The notes: generated from the sequence alone by a model not told the origin. A stretch of DNA of 64,000 nucleotides from Pseudomonas saponiphila (GCF_900105185.1 NZ_FNTJ01000001.1:3120501-3184500), one strand, 5' to 3'. Positions 11,959 to 21,583 are shown, numbered from the stretch's first letter. Numbers and translations are program-made.

Positions 11959-12263
11959 GACCGGCACTCGCGCTTGAGTCTGTCGTTCAGCGGGTCCAGC
12001 AGCCGGTTGCTCCGATACACATAAAGACCGGTGAGGGCAAAGGCCAGGACGATCATCGCCACGCCCACCGGCATGCCGACACTGGTGGCCCCGCCGGACA
12101 GCGAGCGGCCCAGCAGGGCGGGATTGAAGGCCACCAGCAAGACGAAGCCGTAGTAGGCCAGGAGCATGACCAGGGTCAGGGACCAGTAGAGTCGCTGCTT
12201 GCGCCGGACCAGCTGGATAAAGTCCGGGTGGCGGGTGATGCGATCTATTTCTTGCGGGCTCAT
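11955..12263 (-). CDS. DUF485 membrane protein, symporter partner
   Basis: A 102-residue protein with two hydrophobic segments (~25-50 and ~62-85) and the N-terminal pattern [19 protein letters not shown]. This is the DUF485 family, typically encoded immediately before ActP-like symporters. Its stop overlaps the symporter ATG, so the two are co-translated. It is probably a small accessory subunit or stability factor for the permease. Its molecular role is unproven. Confidence 0.85.
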   Translation of the reverse strand: MSPQEIDRITRHPDFIQLVRRKQRLYWSLTLVMLLAYYGFVLLVAFNPALLGRSLSGGATSVGMPVGVAMIVLAFALTGLYVYRSNRLLDPLNDRLKRECRS

Positions 12264-12313
12264 GAGCTGTTCTCTCTTGTTGTTGTTCTGGGGCACGCGT
12301 AGCGACGCTTGGC

Positions 12314-13390
12314 TCACGGCTGGTCGAAGTCCAGGACCACCGTGTCGCTGAGGGGAAAGGACTGGCAGGAGAGCACGTAACCGGCCGCCACTTCGTAGTC
12401 TTCCAGGGCGTGGTTGCTGTCCATTTCCACCTCGCCTTCGATGACCTTGCACTTGCAGGTGGAGCAGACCCCGGCCTTGCACGAATACGGCAGCTCGGCG
12501 CCCTGGGCGTTGCCGGCATCCAGCAGGCTCTGGCTGTTGCGCGGCAGGTCGAAGGCCAGGGCCCGGCCATCGCTGATCACGGTGACCCGGCTGACTTGCG
12601 GGTCGAGGGCGCGGGCGGCCTCCCGGGCCTGGCGCTTGTGCTGGTCGCCGGCGGCATGGAACAGCTCGAAGTGGATGCGCTCGGCGCTCATCCCGGCGGC
12701 CTTGAGGCTGTCGCGCACGGTTTCGGTCATGGCCTGGGGGCCGCAGATGAAGGCCGCGTCCAGTTGCCCGACATCGACCCAGCGGGAAAACAGCTGCCGG
12801 CATTTGTCCTGGTTGATGCGGCCGTTGTAGAGGTCGATGTCCTGCTGTTCGCGACTGAACACGAACACCAGGTTCAGGCGCTGCAGATAGCGGTTCTTCA
12901 AGTCCTCCAGCTGTTCGCGAAACAGCGCCGAGGCGCTGGAACGGTTGCCGTAGAGCAGGGTGATGCGACTCAGCGGCTCGCCCTCAAGGGTGCTCTTGAT
13001 GATCGACAGGATCGGCGTGATGCCGCTGCCCGCGGCCACCGCCAGGTAGTGGCCGCGACGGCTCGGCTCCAGATCGACATGGAAGCGGCCGGCCGGAGGC
13101 ATGACCTCCAGCGACTGGCCGGGCTTGAGCCGTTCGTTGGCGAAGGCCGAAAAGCGTCCGCCGCTGACGCGTTTCACCGCGATGCGCAGCTCGTCGTCAT
13201 TCACCCCGCTGCAGATGGAGTAGGAGCGGCGGACTTCCTCGCCTTCCAGTTCGGTGCGCAGCACCAGATGCTGGCCCTGGGTGAAGTGGAACTGCGCTTG
13301 CAGGTGCGGGGGAATCTCGAAGGCGATGGACACCGCGTCGCGGGTTTCGCTGCGTACATCCTTGATGGTCAAGCGGTGGAACTGGCTCAT
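12314..13390 (-). CDS. paaE: 1,2-phenylacetyl-CoA epoxidase reductase subunit PaaE
   Basis: Transfers electrons from NAD(P)H through FAD and a 2Fe-2S cluster to the PaaA di-iron centre. The N-terminal ferredoxin-reductase domain has RRSYSICSG (FAD binding) and [12 protein letters not shown] (NAD(P) binding). The C-terminal plant-type ferredoxin has cluster cysteines in [14 protein letters not shown] plus VLSCQSF. Its 358 residues are full length. It is fifth in paaABCDE, with 28 nt to paaD. Confidence 0.94.
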   Translation of the reverse strand: MSQFHRLTIKDVRSETRDAVSIAFEIPPHLQAQFHFTQGQHLVLRTELEGEEVRRSYSICSGVNDDELRIAVKRVSGGRFSAFANERLKPGQSLEVMPPAGRFHVDLEPSRRGHYLAVAAGSGITPILSIIKSTLEGEPLSRITLLYGNRSSASALFREQLEDLKNRYLQRLNLVFVFSREQQDIDLYNGRINQDKCRQLFSRWVDVGQLDAAFICGPQAMTETVRDSLKAAGMSAERIHFELFHAAGDQHKRQAREAARALDPQVSRVTVISDGRALAFDLPRNSQSLLDAGNAQGAELPYSCKAGVCSTCKCKVIEGEVEMDSNHALEDYEVAAGYVLSCQSFPLSDTVVLDFDQP

Positions 13391-13418
13391 GCTGATTCTC
13401 CTCTGAGGCGCGGGCGGC

Positions 13419-13949
13419 TCAGATGCACTTGAAATAGTCGAAGGGTTCCAGGCAGTCGCGGCAGCGGTACAAGGCCTTGCAGGCAGTGGAGCCGAACTCG
13501 CTGAGGCGCTCGCTGTGGGCGCTGCCGCATTGCGGGCAGAGCACCTGGGGCGCGTCCCCCAGCAGGCTGCGCTTGCTGCTGCCCGAGGGCGGCGCGATGC
13601 CGTAGGCCCGCAGGCGCTGGCGACCGCGCTCGGTGATCCAGTCGGTGGTCCAGGCCGGGGTCAGTTGGCGCACCAGGCGCGGGGCCTTGAAGCCGGCCTG
13701 TTCCAGGGCCTGGCGAATGTCGTGCTCGATCACCTCGGTGGCCGGGCAGCCGGAGTAGGTGGGAGTGAGCGCCACCTGCAGATGGCCGGCCTGCCAGTCC
13801 AGGTCGCGGACGATGCCCAGGTCGAGCACGCTGACCACCGGCACTTCCGGGTCCATGACCTGATCCAGGGTGCTCCAGGCCAGGTCCAGGTCGCCCTGTT
13901 GCAGGTCCCTTGCGCCCTGGTCGCTGCCGATCAGTTCACCAGACCGCAT
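13419..13949 (-). CDS. paaD: 1,2-phenylacetyl-CoA epoxidase subunit PaaD
   Basis: A MIP18/DUF59-type maturation protein needed for PaaABCE activity, thought to help iron-sulfur or di-iron assembly. The DUF59 core reads DPEVPVVSVLDLGIVRDLDW and TYSGCPATEVIEHDI. The C-terminus holds a Cys-rich zinc-ribbon-like stretch with CPQCGSAH and CRDCLEPFDYFKC. The start chosen is MRSGELIGSDQ, which overlaps the end of paaC by 14 nt. The open frame further upstream is just the shadow of paaC. Confidence 0.9.
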   Translation of the reverse strand: MRSGELIGSDQGARDLQQGDLDLAWSTLDQVMDPEVPVVSVLDLGIVRDLDWQAGHLQVALTPTYSGCPATEVIEHDIRQALEQAGFKAPRLVRQLTPAWTTDWITERGRQRLRAYGIAPPSGSSKRSLLGDAPQVLCPQCGSAHSERLSEFGSTACKALYRCRDCLEPFDYFKCI

Positions 13950-14697
13950 CGGGGTAGGCCCTCGGCAGGAATTGCATCTCGGCCAGCAGTGGGCCCAGGT
14001 GCTCGGTGTGCAGGCCCCGGCGTGCATCCAGGTAGAAATGGCTCGGCGCCTCGGGCACGGGCAGGGTGGCCCGGGCGAAGAGGCTTTCGACACTGGCGCG
14101 CCAGGCCTCGGCCACCTGGGCCGGATCGGCCCACAGGCCAGCCCGGTGCAGCTCGATTTCCGTGGCGTGCTGCTCGACCAGCTCGCCGGTGAAGCGCCAC
14201 AGCCGCGGGAGCGCCTGGAGCATGCGCTGGTGGCTTTCCTCGGTGCCGTCGCCCAGGCGCTCGACCCATTCGCTGGAGCGCCGCAGGTGATAGGTGACCT
14301 CCTTGAGGGCCTTGGCGGCGATTCCGGCCATCCGCTCATCCGCCGACTGGCTCAGGCCCTTGAGGGTTTCCAGGTGCCAGGCGTCGTAGAAGAACTGCTT
14401 GAGCAGGGTCACCGCGAAATCGCCATTGGGCTGCTCCACCAGCAGCAGATTGCGGTAGGCCCGCTCGTCCCGGCGGAACGCCAGGTGATCGGCGTCGCGG
14501 CCATCGGCCAGTAGTTCGGCGGCGTAGTCCAGCCAGTTGCGGGCCTGGCCCACCAGATCGAGGCCGACGTTCATCAGCGCCAGCTCTTCTTCCAGGGCCG
14601 GGGCCCGGCCGCACCATTCGCACAGGCGCTGGCCCTGGATCAGGGCGCTGTCGCCGAGGCGCAGCAGGGGGTTGATCAGATCGTTTGCAGGGTTCAT
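13936..14697 (-). CDS. paaC: 1,2-phenylacetyl-CoA epoxidase structural subunit PaaC
   Basis: A non-catalytic helical ferritin-like subunit that pairs with PaaA in the epoxidase. The 253 residues are rich in helices and contain VGQARNWLDYAAEL and EQPNGDFAVTLLKQFFYDAWHLETL, typical of PaaC. The start used (MNPANDLINPLLRLGDSAL) lies 8 nt after the paaB stop; an in-frame ATG four codons upstream is possible but less well placed. Confidence 0.92.
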   Translation of the reverse strand: MNPANDLINPLLRLGDSALIQGQRLCEWCGRAPALEEELALMNVGLDLVGQARNWLDYAAELLADGRDADHLAFRRDERAYRNLLLVEQPNGDFAVTLLKQFFYDAWHLETLKGLSQSADERMAGIAAKALKEVTYHLRRSSEWVERLGDGTEESHQRMLQALPRLWRFTGELVEQHATEIELHRAGLWADPAQVAEAWRASVESLFARATLPVPEAPSHFYLDARRGLHTEHLGPLLAEMQFLPRAYPDAVW

Positions 14698-14705
14698 GGC
14701 TGGCC

Positions 14706-14987
14706 TCACATATGTCCGACTTCAGGGGGCAGCTGATAGAAGCTGGCGTGGCGGTAGACCTTGTCGTCGGCGGGGTCGAACAGCGGATCCTTGTCATCCG
14801 GGGAGGAGGCGACGATCTGCGCCGAGGGCACCACCCACAGGCTCACGCCTTCGCTGCGCCGGGTGTAGAGGTCCCGGGCGTTGGTCATGGCCATGGCGGC
14901 GTCGGCGGCGTGCACGCTGCCGACATGCTTGTGATTGAGACCGTGCTTGCTGCGCACGAAGACTTCGTAAAGGGTCCATTCAGACAT
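14706..14987 (-). CDS. paaB: 1,2-phenylacetyl-CoA epoxidase subunit PaaB
   Basis: A small 93-residue subunit of the PaaABC(D)E multicomponent epoxidase. The opening MSEWTLYEVFVRSKHGLNHKHVGSVHAADAAMA and ARDLYTRRSEGVSLWVVPS are characteristic of PaaB. It has 30 nt to paaA upstream and 8 nt to paaC downstream. Confidence 0.94.
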   Translation of the reverse strand: MSEWTLYEVFVRSKHGLNHKHVGSVHAADAAMAMTNARDLYTRRSEGVSLWVVPSAQIVASSPDDKDPLFDPADDKVYRHASFYQLPPEVGHM

Positions 14988-15017
14988 GGCATTGACTCCG
15001 GATCAGGCTGGGCGCGC

Positions 15018-16007
15018 TCAGGCGGCGTTCTTGTTGGCTTTCTTCTGGGCATGGGCCACGGCGGCGGCCCGCACCCAGGCGCCGTCGTCGATGGCTTTGC
15101 GGCGGGTTTCCAGGCGCTCCTGGTTGCATGGGCCATTGCCCTTGAGCACCTCGTAGAATTCCTGCCACTGGATCTGGCCGAAGTCGTAGTGGCCGCGCTC
15201 GGCGTTCCACTTCAGCTCCGGGTCGGGGCAGGTACAGCCCAGCAGCTCCAGCTGCGGGATGGTCTGGTCGATGAAGCGCTGGCGCAGTTCGTCGTTGCTC
15301 TGGCGCTTGATCTTCCAGGCCATGGACTGGGCGCTGTTAGGGGAGTGTTCGTCGCTGGGGCCGAACATCATCAGGGCCGGCCACCATAGGCGGTCGATGG
15401 CATCCTGGACCATGTCCCTCTGCGCCTGGTTGCCCTCGCGCATCATGGTCAGGAGGATTTCGTAGCCCTGGCGCTGGTGAAAGCTCTCTTCCTTGCAGAT
15501 GCGCACCATGGCCCGGGCATAGGGGCCGTAGGAGGTGCGCTGCAGCACCACCTGGTTGACGATGGCGGCACCGTCCACCAGCCAGCCCACCGCACCCATG
15601 TCGGCCCAGTTCAGGGTCGGGTAGTTGAAGATGCTCGAGTACTTGGCGCGGCCGCTGTGGAGCTTGGCGATTTCCTCGTCGCGGTCGGCGCCCAGGGTTT
15701 CCATGGCGCTGTACAGGTACAGGCCGTGGCCGGCTTCGTCCTGGATCTTGGCCATCAGTTGCAGCTTGCGCTTGAGGGTCGGGGCGCGGGTCACCCAGTT
15801 GCCTTCGGGCAGCATGCCGACGATTTCCGAGTGGGCGTGCTGGGAGATCTGCCGGATCAGCGTCTGGCGGTAGGCATCGGGCATCCAGTTCTTGGCCTCG
15901 ATCTTGATCTCGCTATCGATTTTTTCCTGGAAGGTGCGTTCCTGCTCGGACATTTCTGCCAGCGGCGTGATGCGCTTGACCCCCGTGTCTACCAGCTGTG
16001 CGTACAT
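15018..16007 (-). CDS. paaA: 1,2-phenylacetyl-CoA epoxidase catalytic subunit PaaA
   Basis: Di-iron catalytic subunit that epoxidises phenylacetyl-CoA to its 1,2-epoxide, the step that breaks aromaticity. The 329 residues show the metal-ligand motifs [22 protein letters not shown] and [14 protein letters not shown] (the EX2H pairs). It is the first gene of the paaABCDE-DUF485-symporter-paaZ operon, with a recognisable promoter and operator within 110 bp upstream. Confidence 0.95.
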   Translation of the reverse strand: MYAQLVDTGVKRITPLAEMSEQERTFQEKIDSEIKIEAKNWMPDAYRQTLIRQISQHAHSEIVGMLPEGNWVTRAPTLKRKLQLMAKIQDEAGHGLYLYSAMETLGADRDEEIAKLHSGRAKYSSIFNYPTLNWADMGAVGWLVDGAAIVNQVVLQRTSYGPYARAMVRICKEESFHQRQGYEILLTMMREGNQAQRDMVQDAIDRLWWPALMMFGPSDEHSPNSAQSMAWKIKRQSNDELRQRFIDQTIPQLELLGCTCPDPELKWNAERGHYDFGQIQWQEFYEVLKGNGPCNQERLETRRKAIDDGAWVRAAAVAHAQKKANKNAA

Positions 16008-16048
16008 GCAGTGTCTCCCGGGTTGAAGGTGTGGGTGAGGCTGTGATG

Positions 16049-16077
16049 TTTATATGTGATACACAAATAAATATCAA
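16049..16077 (-). promoter_or_regulatory. Sigma-70 promoter of the paaA operon
   Basis: Reading the minus strand, TTGATA (16077-16072) and TATAAA (16054-16049) are 17 nt apart, 40-70 bp before the paaA start codon. This is a strong match to the sigma-70 consensus (5 of 6 at each box). The putative PaaX site lies in its spacer. Confidence 0.65.
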
Positions 16078-16114
16078 ACACAAAATAACGTGTCATGTTT
16101 GGTTTGTGTATCGC
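16055..16114. promoter_or_regulatory. Putative PaaX operator at the paaA promoter
   Basis: TGTGATACACAAA at 16055-16067 is followed by the inverted copy TTTGTGTATCGC at 16103-16114. The first copy fills the promoter spacer. The same 13-nt word with one change occurs at the paaF promoter. PaaX is known to repress paa promoters through TGAT-type inverted sites and to be released by phenylacetyl-CoA. Assignment to PaaX here is inferred from shared position and sequence. Confidence 0.6.
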
Positions 16115-16140
16115 TTTGCCGGCACGCTGTTTCTCCGGGC

Positions 16141-16167
16141 AAAAAAAAAGCCCCGTCATCACGGGGC
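16141..16167 (-). terminator. Intrinsic terminator after paaK
   Basis: On the minus strand GCCCCGT-GATG-ACGGGGC is followed by nine T residues, starting about 18 nt past the true paaK stop. It separates the upstream paaFGHIJK operon from the paaA promoter. Confidence 0.9.
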
Positions 16168-16185
16168 AGAGGGTATGGCTAATCG

Positions 16186-17504
16186 CTACTTGCGCTTGTC
16201 GAGCACTCGGCAGGCCTTGCCTTCGGAACGCTTCAGGCTGAACGGTGGCTGCAAAACGATACGCGAGCTGATGCCGATATGGTTCTTTATGTGGCGACTC
16301 AGTTCGCTGCAGATGGTCCGTTGTTGCTGGTCCCCAGGTGCTGGTGCTCGCTCTTGAGCTCGACGTGGATGTCGACGCTGTCGAGATTGCCGTGGCGGTA
16401 CAGGTGGATCTCATAGCAGGGCGCCAGGTGCTCGGCCTTGAGCACCAGCTCCTCGACCTGGGTGGGGAACACGTTGACCCCGCGAATGATCAGCATGTCG
16501 TCGCTGCGCCCGGTGATCTTGTCGATGCGCCGCATGGGGCGTGCGGTTCCCGGTAGCAGGCGGGTCAGGTCGCGGGTGCGGTAGCGGATCATCGGCAGCG
16601 CCTCCTTGGTCAGGGAGGTGAGCACCAGTTCGCCCATTTCCCCATCGGGCAGCACCTGGCCGGTCAGCGGATCGATGATCTCTGGATAGAAGTGGTCTTC
16701 CCACAGGGTCGGTCCGTCGCGGGTTTCGGCGCATTCCATGGCCACCCCGGGGCCAATGATTTCCGACAGTCCGTAGATGTCCAGGGCGCTGATGCCCAGG
16801 CGCCGCTCGATGGCGCCGCGCAGTTCATCGGTCCAGGGCTCGGCGCCGAAGATGCCCAGGCGCAGCGCCAGTTGCTGCGGGTCCAGGCCCTGGCGTTCGA
16901 TCTCGTCGGCGATGTTGAGCATGTAGGAGGGCGTGACCATGATGATGTCCGGCTGGAAATCCTTGATCAGTTGCACCTGCTTTTCGGTCTGGCCGCCGGA
17001 CATGGGGATCACCGTACAGCCCAGGCGTTCGGCGCCGTAGTGCGCTCCCAGGCCGCCAGTGAACAGGCCGTAGCCGTAGGAAATATGCACCTTGTCCCCC
17101 GGCCGGCCGCCGGCGGCGCGGATCGAGCGCGCCACTACCTGGGCCCAGGTGTCGATGTCGTTGCGGGTGTAGCCGACCACCGTGGGCTTGCCGGTGGTGC
17201 CACTGGAGGCGTGCAGGCGCACCACCTCGTGCATCGGCACCGCGAACATGCCGTAGGGATAGTGGTCCCGCAGGTCGGACTTGGTGGTGAAGGGCAGTTG
17301 CGCCAGGTCTTCCAGGCGGCGGATGTCCTGGGGGTGCACGCCCTGGGCGTCGAAGCGCTGGCGATACAGGGGCACCCGCTCGTAGGCATGGTTGAGGCTC
17401 CAGCGCAGGCGCTCCAGTTGATGCTGGCGCAACTGGTCGATGCTGGCGGTTTCCATCGGGTCCAGCAGGGGGGCGGGCACGGTTCGGGCAATCGGCATGT
17501 TCAT
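16186..17504 (-). CDS. paaK: Phenylacetate-CoA ligase PaaK, frameshifted in this sequence
   Basis: Activates phenylacetate to phenylacetyl-CoA, the entry step and the source of the PaaX inducer. The P-loop SSGTTGKP lies at residues 100-107, and YGLSEIIGPG is intact. As sequenced the frame stops at 16299 after 401 residues, ending in unrelated TSNNGPSAAN. A one-base insertion in the C run at 16332-16335 restores a further ~48 residues, including RHIKNHIGISSRI and SEGKACRVLDKR, ending at TAG 16186. The rebuilt protein is 439 residues, the usual PaaK length. The lost tail holds the A10-type lysine needed for adenylation. Either a real mutation or a sequencing slip in a homopolymer. Confidence 0.88.
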
Positions 17505-17585
17505 GGTTTCACTCGAATTGTTGTTGTCTTGTCACGCGCCGGTAGGCGGGTTCTGAGTGCATGCAGGGATGAAGTCCTGAAGTAG

Positions 17586-18791
17586 TTACAGCCTCTCGAT
17601 GATCAGGGCAATGCCTTGGCCGACCCCGATGCACATGGTGCACAGGGCATAACGTCCCTGACGCTGCTCCAGTTCGTGCAGGGCGGTGGTCACCAGCCGC
17701 GCGCCGCTCATGCCCAGGGGATGCCCCAGGGCAATGGCGCCGCCGTTGGGGTTGACCCGCGGATCGTCGTCCGCCAGCCCCAGTTCGCGCAGCACCGCCA
17801 GGGCCTGGGCGGCAAAGGCCTCGTTGAGCTCGATGACGTCCAGGTCCGCCAGGCTGAGCTGGGCCAGGTCCAGCACCTTGCGACAGGCTGGCACCGGGCC
17901 GATGCCCATGATCCTGGGCTCGACCCCGGCGGTGGCCATCGCCACCACCCGGCCCCGGGGCCGCAGGTCATGGCGCTGGGCCAGGGCCGGACTGGCCAGC
18001 AGCAGGGCGCAGGCGCCGTCGTTGAGTCCCGAGGCGTTGCCGGCAGTGACGCTGCCATCACGGCGGAAGGGCGTCGGCAGTTTCTGCAACTGCTCCAGGG
18101 TGGTTGCGGCCCGCGGGTGCTCATCCACGGCGATCTCCAACGGCGGGCCTTTGCGCTGGGCAATGCTCACCGTGACGATCTCCCGGGCCAGGCGGCCACT
18201 GGCCTGGGCCGCGCAGGCCCGCAGCTGGCTGCGCAGGGCGAAGGCGTCCTGGTCGGCGCGGGAGATGTTGAACTGCTCGGCGACGTTCTCGGCGGTTTCG
18301 GCCATCGAATCGATGCCGTACTGCTGCTGCATCAAGGGGTTGACGAAACGCCAGCCCAGGGTGGTGTCGTACAGCTCGGCCTGGCGCGAGAAGGCGCTTT
18401 CGGCCTTGGCCAGCACCAGCGGCGCCCGGGACATGGACTCTACGCCGCCGGCCAGGACCAGCCCGGCCTCGCCACTGCGAATCGCGCGGGCGGCGCTGCC
18501 CACGGCGTCCAGCCCGGAGCCGCACAGCCGATTGAGGGTGACCGCCGATACGCCGGTGGGCAGCCCGGCCAGCAGCGCCGACATGCGGGCCACGTTGCGG
18601 TTGTCTTCGCCGGCCTGGTTGGCGCAGCCGTAGATCAGGTCGTCAACCTCGCTCCAGTCGACCTGCGGATGGCGGCGCAGCAATTCACGCAGGGGGATCG
18701 CCCCCAGGTCATCGGCGCGCACGCTGCTCAGCGCTCCGGCGTAGCGCCCGATCGGGGTTCGGACGGCATCGATGATCAGTGCGTCATTCAT
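17586..18791 (-). CDS. paaJ: 3-oxoadipyl-CoA / 3-oxo-5,6-dehydrosuberyl-CoA thiolase PaaJ
   Basis: Thiolytic enzyme that acts twice in the phenylacetate route, releasing acetyl-CoA and finally succinyl-CoA. The 401 residues contain the acyl-enzyme cysteine in [12 protein letters not shown], the histidine in [13 protein letters not shown], and the C-terminal cysteine in [13 protein letters not shown]. It closely resembles PcaF thiolases, but its position between paaI and paaK fixes the role. Its start overlaps the paaI end by 8 nt. Confidence 0.92.
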   Translation of the reverse strand: MNDALIIDAVRTPIGRYAGALSSVRADDLGAIPLRELLRRHPQVDWSEVDDLIYGCANQAGEDNRNVARMSALLAGLPTGVSAVTLNRLCGSGLDAVGSAARAIRSGEAGLVLAGGVESMSRAPLVLAKAESAFSRQAELYDTTLGWRFVNPLMQQQYGIDSMAETAENVAEQFNISRADQDAFALRSQLRACAAQASGRLAREIVTVSIAQRKGPPLEIAVDEHPRAATTLEQLQKLPTPFRRDGSVTAGNASGLNDGACALLLASPALAQRHDLRPRGRVVAMATAGVEPRIMGIGPVPACRKVLDLAQLSLADLDVIELNEAFAAQALAVLRELGLADDDPRVNPNGGAIALGHPLGMSGARLVTTALHELEQRQGRYALCTMCIGVGQGIALIIERL

Positions 18792-19233
18792 GGTCTGTCT
18801 CCTGTGTCAGCACTGGGCCGCGCACTTTGTAGGATTTGCCTTGAAACAGGGCAATCAGCTGTCCCTGCTGGTTTTCGATACGAACCGCATAGTGCCCTGT
18901 GCGCCCCCGGCGGTTCTGTTCATGGCAGTCGGCGGTCAGGGCGTCGCCCTGATGCGCCGGCGCGATGTATTCGATGCTGCAGCCCATGGCCACCGTGGCT
19001 TGGTCATAGCTGTTGCAGGCCATGGCGAATGCCGAGTCGGCGAGGGCGAAGAGCACGCCGCCGTGGCAGGTGCCGTGGCCCTGGAGCATGTCCTGGGTCA
19101 CGGTCATGCCCAGCCGGGCCGCGCCGGGGGCCACCGAGAGCAGGCGCATGCCCATTGCGTTGCTGGCCCGGTCGCGTTCGAAAAGACGCTGGGCGCAGCG
19201 TCGAGCCAGTTCCATGGCGTCATGCTCAGTCAT
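18784..19233 (-). CDS. paaI: Hydroxyphenylacetyl-CoA thioesterase PaaI
   Basis: Hot-dog-fold thioesterase that hydrolyses stalled ring-hydroxylated phenylacetyl-CoA derivatives and so frees CoA. The 149 residues carry HGTCHGGVLFALADSAFAMACNSY, the active-site signature of PaaI. The start is the ATG that overlaps the end of paaH by 8 nt; the longer open frame to 19446 is the shadow of paaH. Confidence 0.92.
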   Translation of the reverse strand: MTEHDAMELARRCAQRLFERDRASNAMGMRLLSVAPGAARLGMTVTQDMLQGHGTCHGGVLFALADSAFAMACNSYDQATVAMGCSIEYIAPAHQGDALTADCHEQNRRGRTGHYAVRIENQQGQLIALFQGKSYKVRGPVLTQETDHE

Positions 19234-20743
19234 GAAACCCCCTCCCTTCAGCCGCGTAGCGCCGCAGCAGAAGGGAAGGCCGGTAGCGCTCCTCGCCATA
19301 GGCGCCCTGGAGGTTTTCCAGCACCTTGAGCAGAGGTTCCAGGCCCAGCCGGTCGGCCCAGGCCAGAGGGCCCTGGGGGTAGTTGACCCCGCTGCGCATG
19401 GCCAGATCGATATCCGCCGCCGAGGCCACGCCCTGCAACACGGCATCGGCGGCTTCGTTGGCGAGCATGGCCACGGTGCGCAATACGGCCAGGGCCGGTG
19501 TGTCGCTGAGTCGGCTGACCTGCAGTCCGGCTCGTTGCAGCAAGGCGACGGCCTGGTCCAGGGCCTTGGGGGCGATCGCGCCAGAGCAACTGACGGCCAG
19601 GCGGCTGGCTTGGCGATAGTCCAGCGCCAGGTCCAACAGCACCAGGTTGTTGCCCAGGCCTTCGTCCCGGGCCCGTTGGCCGGCCGGGCGACCGTCGCTC
19701 GGCGCGAGGATCGCCTCGCCGACCCGCAGCAGGCCGCGACCGTCGCGGCGGATCACCCGGACGCCCTGGTTCTCCAGGCGCTGGACCAGGGGCGCGGCCC
19801 AGCCAAGGTCGCCCTCGAGCACGCAGTGCTCGATGACGGCGTCGCTGGTCAACCCGGCCGCGGCCGGGCGTGGCGCACCGTCGGCGTAGGCGTAGAAGCC
19901 CTGGCCGCTCTTGCGCCCCAGGTAGCCGGCGTCCACCAGTTCCTTCTGGATCAGTGAAGGCTGGTAGCGCGGGTCACCGTAATAGGCTGCGTGCACCGAG
20001 CAGGTCACCGCGTAGTTGATGTCCTGACCGATCAGGTCGGTGAGTTCGAAGGCGCCCATGGCGAAGCCGCCGGCCTCGCGCAGCAGCGCGTCGAGGGTGG
20101 CGCAGTCCGCGGCCCCTTCCTGCAGCAGGCGCAGGCTTTCGCCATAGAAGGGCCGGGCCACGCGATTGACGATAAAGCCCGGGGTCGAGCGGCTATGCAC
20201 CGGATGCTTGCCCCAGCGACTCATGGTCTGGTACAGGCGGTCCGCCAGGACCGGGTCGCTGGCCAGCCCGCGCACCACCTCCACCAGGGCCATCACCGGC
20301 GCGGGGTTGAAGAAGTGCAGCCCCAGCAGGCGCCGTGGGTGTTGCAGGCCGGCGGCAATCGCGGTGATCGACAAGGAAGAGGTATTGCTGGCAAGGATGC
20401 AGTCGGCGCGACACAGGGCTTCCAGCTCGGCGAACAGTTGCTGTTTGGCCGGCAGCTGCTCGGCGATGGCTTCGATGATCAGGTCGCTGTCCGCCAGTTG
20501 CTCCAGGCTCTGCGCCGCTTGCAGGCGGCGGACGTCCTCCAGGGCGCTCTGTTCAAGCTTGCCTTTGAGTACCCGCTGGCCGAGCCGCTGGTCGATCGCG
20601 GCAATGGCCTGGGCCGCCGCTTCCGGCCGCTGGTCCAGCAGCAGCACCGGATGCCCGGCCTGGGCCGCGACCTGGGCGATGCCGGCCCCCATGGCTCCGG
20701 CGCCGACCACGGCAATGCGTGCGTTATGGCTGAGTGGGCCCAT
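19226..20743 (-). CDS. paaH: 3-hydroxyadipyl-CoA dehydrogenase PaaH
   Basis: NAD-dependent oxidation of 3-hydroxyadipyl-CoA to 3-oxoadipyl-CoA. The 505 residues start with the Rossmann motif GAGAMGAGIAQVAAQAG; the dehydrogenase domain includes SNTSSLSITAIA and GLHFFNPAPVMALVEVV. A second C-terminal 3HCDH helical domain repeats the fold, as in PaaH rather than single-domain FadB2. The start is 2 nt past the paaG stop. Confidence 0.93.
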   Translation of the reverse strand: MGPLSHNARIAVVGAGAMGAGIAQVAAQAGHPVLLLDQRPEAAAQAIAAIDQRLGQRVLKGKLEQSALEDVRRLQAAQSLEQLADSDLIIEAIAEQLPAKQQLFAELEALCRADCILASNTSSLSITAIAAGLQHPRRLLGLHFFNPAPVMALVEVVRGLASDPVLADRLYQTMSRWGKHPVHSRSTPGFIVNRVARPFYGESLRLLQEGAADCATLDALLREAGGFAMGAFELTDLIGQDINYAVTCSVHAAYYGDPRYQPSLIQKELVDAGYLGRKSGQGFYAYADGAPRPAAAGLTSDAVIEHCVLEGDLGWAAPLVQRLENQGVRVIRRDGRGLLRVGEAILAPSDGRPAGQRARDEGLGNNLVLLDLALDYRQASRLAVSCSGAIAPKALDQAVALLQRAGLQVSRLSDTPALAVLRTVAMLANEAADAVLQGVASAADIDLAMRSGVNYPQGPLAWADRLGLEPLLKVLENLQGAYGEERYRPSLLLRRYAAEGRGFHD

Positions 20744-20745
20744 GT

Positions 20746-21537
20746 TCAGCACCCCTTGAAGACGGGGCTGCGTTTTTCCATGAAGGCGCTGACGCCCTCG
20801 CGGTAGTCTTCGCTGCGGCCCGCCAGGCGCTGCAGGTCGCGCTCCAGGTCCAACTGCTGGTCGAAGCTGTTGTGCAGGCTGGCATTCAGGCTGCGCTTGA
20901 TCAGGGCCAGGCCGTAGGTGGGCTGGCTGGCCAGGTGGCGGGCCAGGCGCAGGGCTTCGTCCCGCAGCGCGTCGTCGTCCACGCATCGGTGGATCAGCCC
21001 CCATTGTTCGGCCTGTTCGGCGCTCAGGCGATTGCCCAGCAGGGCCAGGGACTTGGCCCGGGCCATGCCCACCAGCCGGGGCAGCAGCCAGGTGCCGCCG
21101 GAATCGGGAATCAGCCCGAGCTTGCAGAACGCCTGGATAAAGCTCGCGGAGCGCGCCGCCAGCACCAGATCGCAAGCCAGGGGCAGGTTGGCCCCGGCGC
21201 CGGCGGCCACGCCGTTGACCGCGCAGATCACCGGCAGTGGCAGGTCGCGCAGCTCGCGTATCAGCGGGTTGTAGAACGCTTCGATGGATTGCCCCAGGTC
21301 CGGCGGCGCCTCGCCGGGGGCGACGTTACGCTCGCCCAGGTCCTGCCCGGCGCAGAAGCCGCGGCCTTCGCCGGTGAGCAGCAACACCCGCACCTCGGGG
21401 TTGTTGCGCACCAGCTTGAGGGCGCTGCGCAGCTCGCCGTGCATCTGCGCAGTGAAGCTGTTGAGCTGTTCGGGACGGTTGAGGCTGACAAGGGCGACGC
21501 CCTGGTCAATGGAGAACAAGAGGGTGGCGAAGTTCAT
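20746..21537 (-). CDS. paaG: 1,2-epoxyphenylacetyl-CoA isomerase PaaG
   Basis: Crotonase-fold enzyme that converts the ring epoxide to oxepin-CoA and also isomerises the later dehydroadipyl-CoA double bond. The 263 residues contain GEGRGFCAGQDLGERNV and NGVAAGAGANLPLACDLVLAARSASFIQAFCKLGLIPDSGGTWLLPR (oxyanion and catalytic loop). It is second in paaFGHIJK. The start at MNFATLLFSIDQGVALV matches the family; the frame upstream of it is the shadow of paaF. Confidence 0.92.
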   Translation of the reverse strand: MNFATLLFSIDQGVALVSLNRPEQLNSFTAQMHGELRSALKLVRNNPEVRVLLLTGEGRGFCAGQDLGERNVAPGEAPPDLGQSIEAFYNPLIRELRDLPLPVICAVNGVAAGAGANLPLACDLVLAARSASFIQAFCKLGLIPDSGGTWLLPRLVGMARAKSLALLGNRLSAEQAEQWGLIHRCVDDDALRDEALRLARHLASQPTYGLALIKRSLNASLHNSFDQQLDLERDLQRLAGRSEDYREGVSAFMEKRSPVFKGC

Positions 21538-21583
21538 GGTCGGGACACTCTGTGCAGGTCGAAAGGGACGGTGCGGGTTGTTC

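Noticed and set aside
10315..12024. 569-residue plus-strand frame opposite the symporter
   Set aside because: Gln/His/Ala-rich shadow translation typical of the antisense of membrane proteins.
11959..12570. N-terminal extension of the symporter to 752 residues
   Set aside because: The extension overlaps DUF485 and paaE in another frame. A signal-like start at 11958 with an ATGA overlap is far better.
16299..16330. Natural short PaaK
   Set aside because: The alternate frame directly downstream encodes a typical PaaK C-terminus with correct length and a terminator 18 nt after it, so truncation is best explained by a one-base change.
20744..21175. Extension of PaaH to 649 residues
   Set aside because: The added part is the shadow of paaG. 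The Rossmann motif must sit near the N-terminus, as it does with start 20743.
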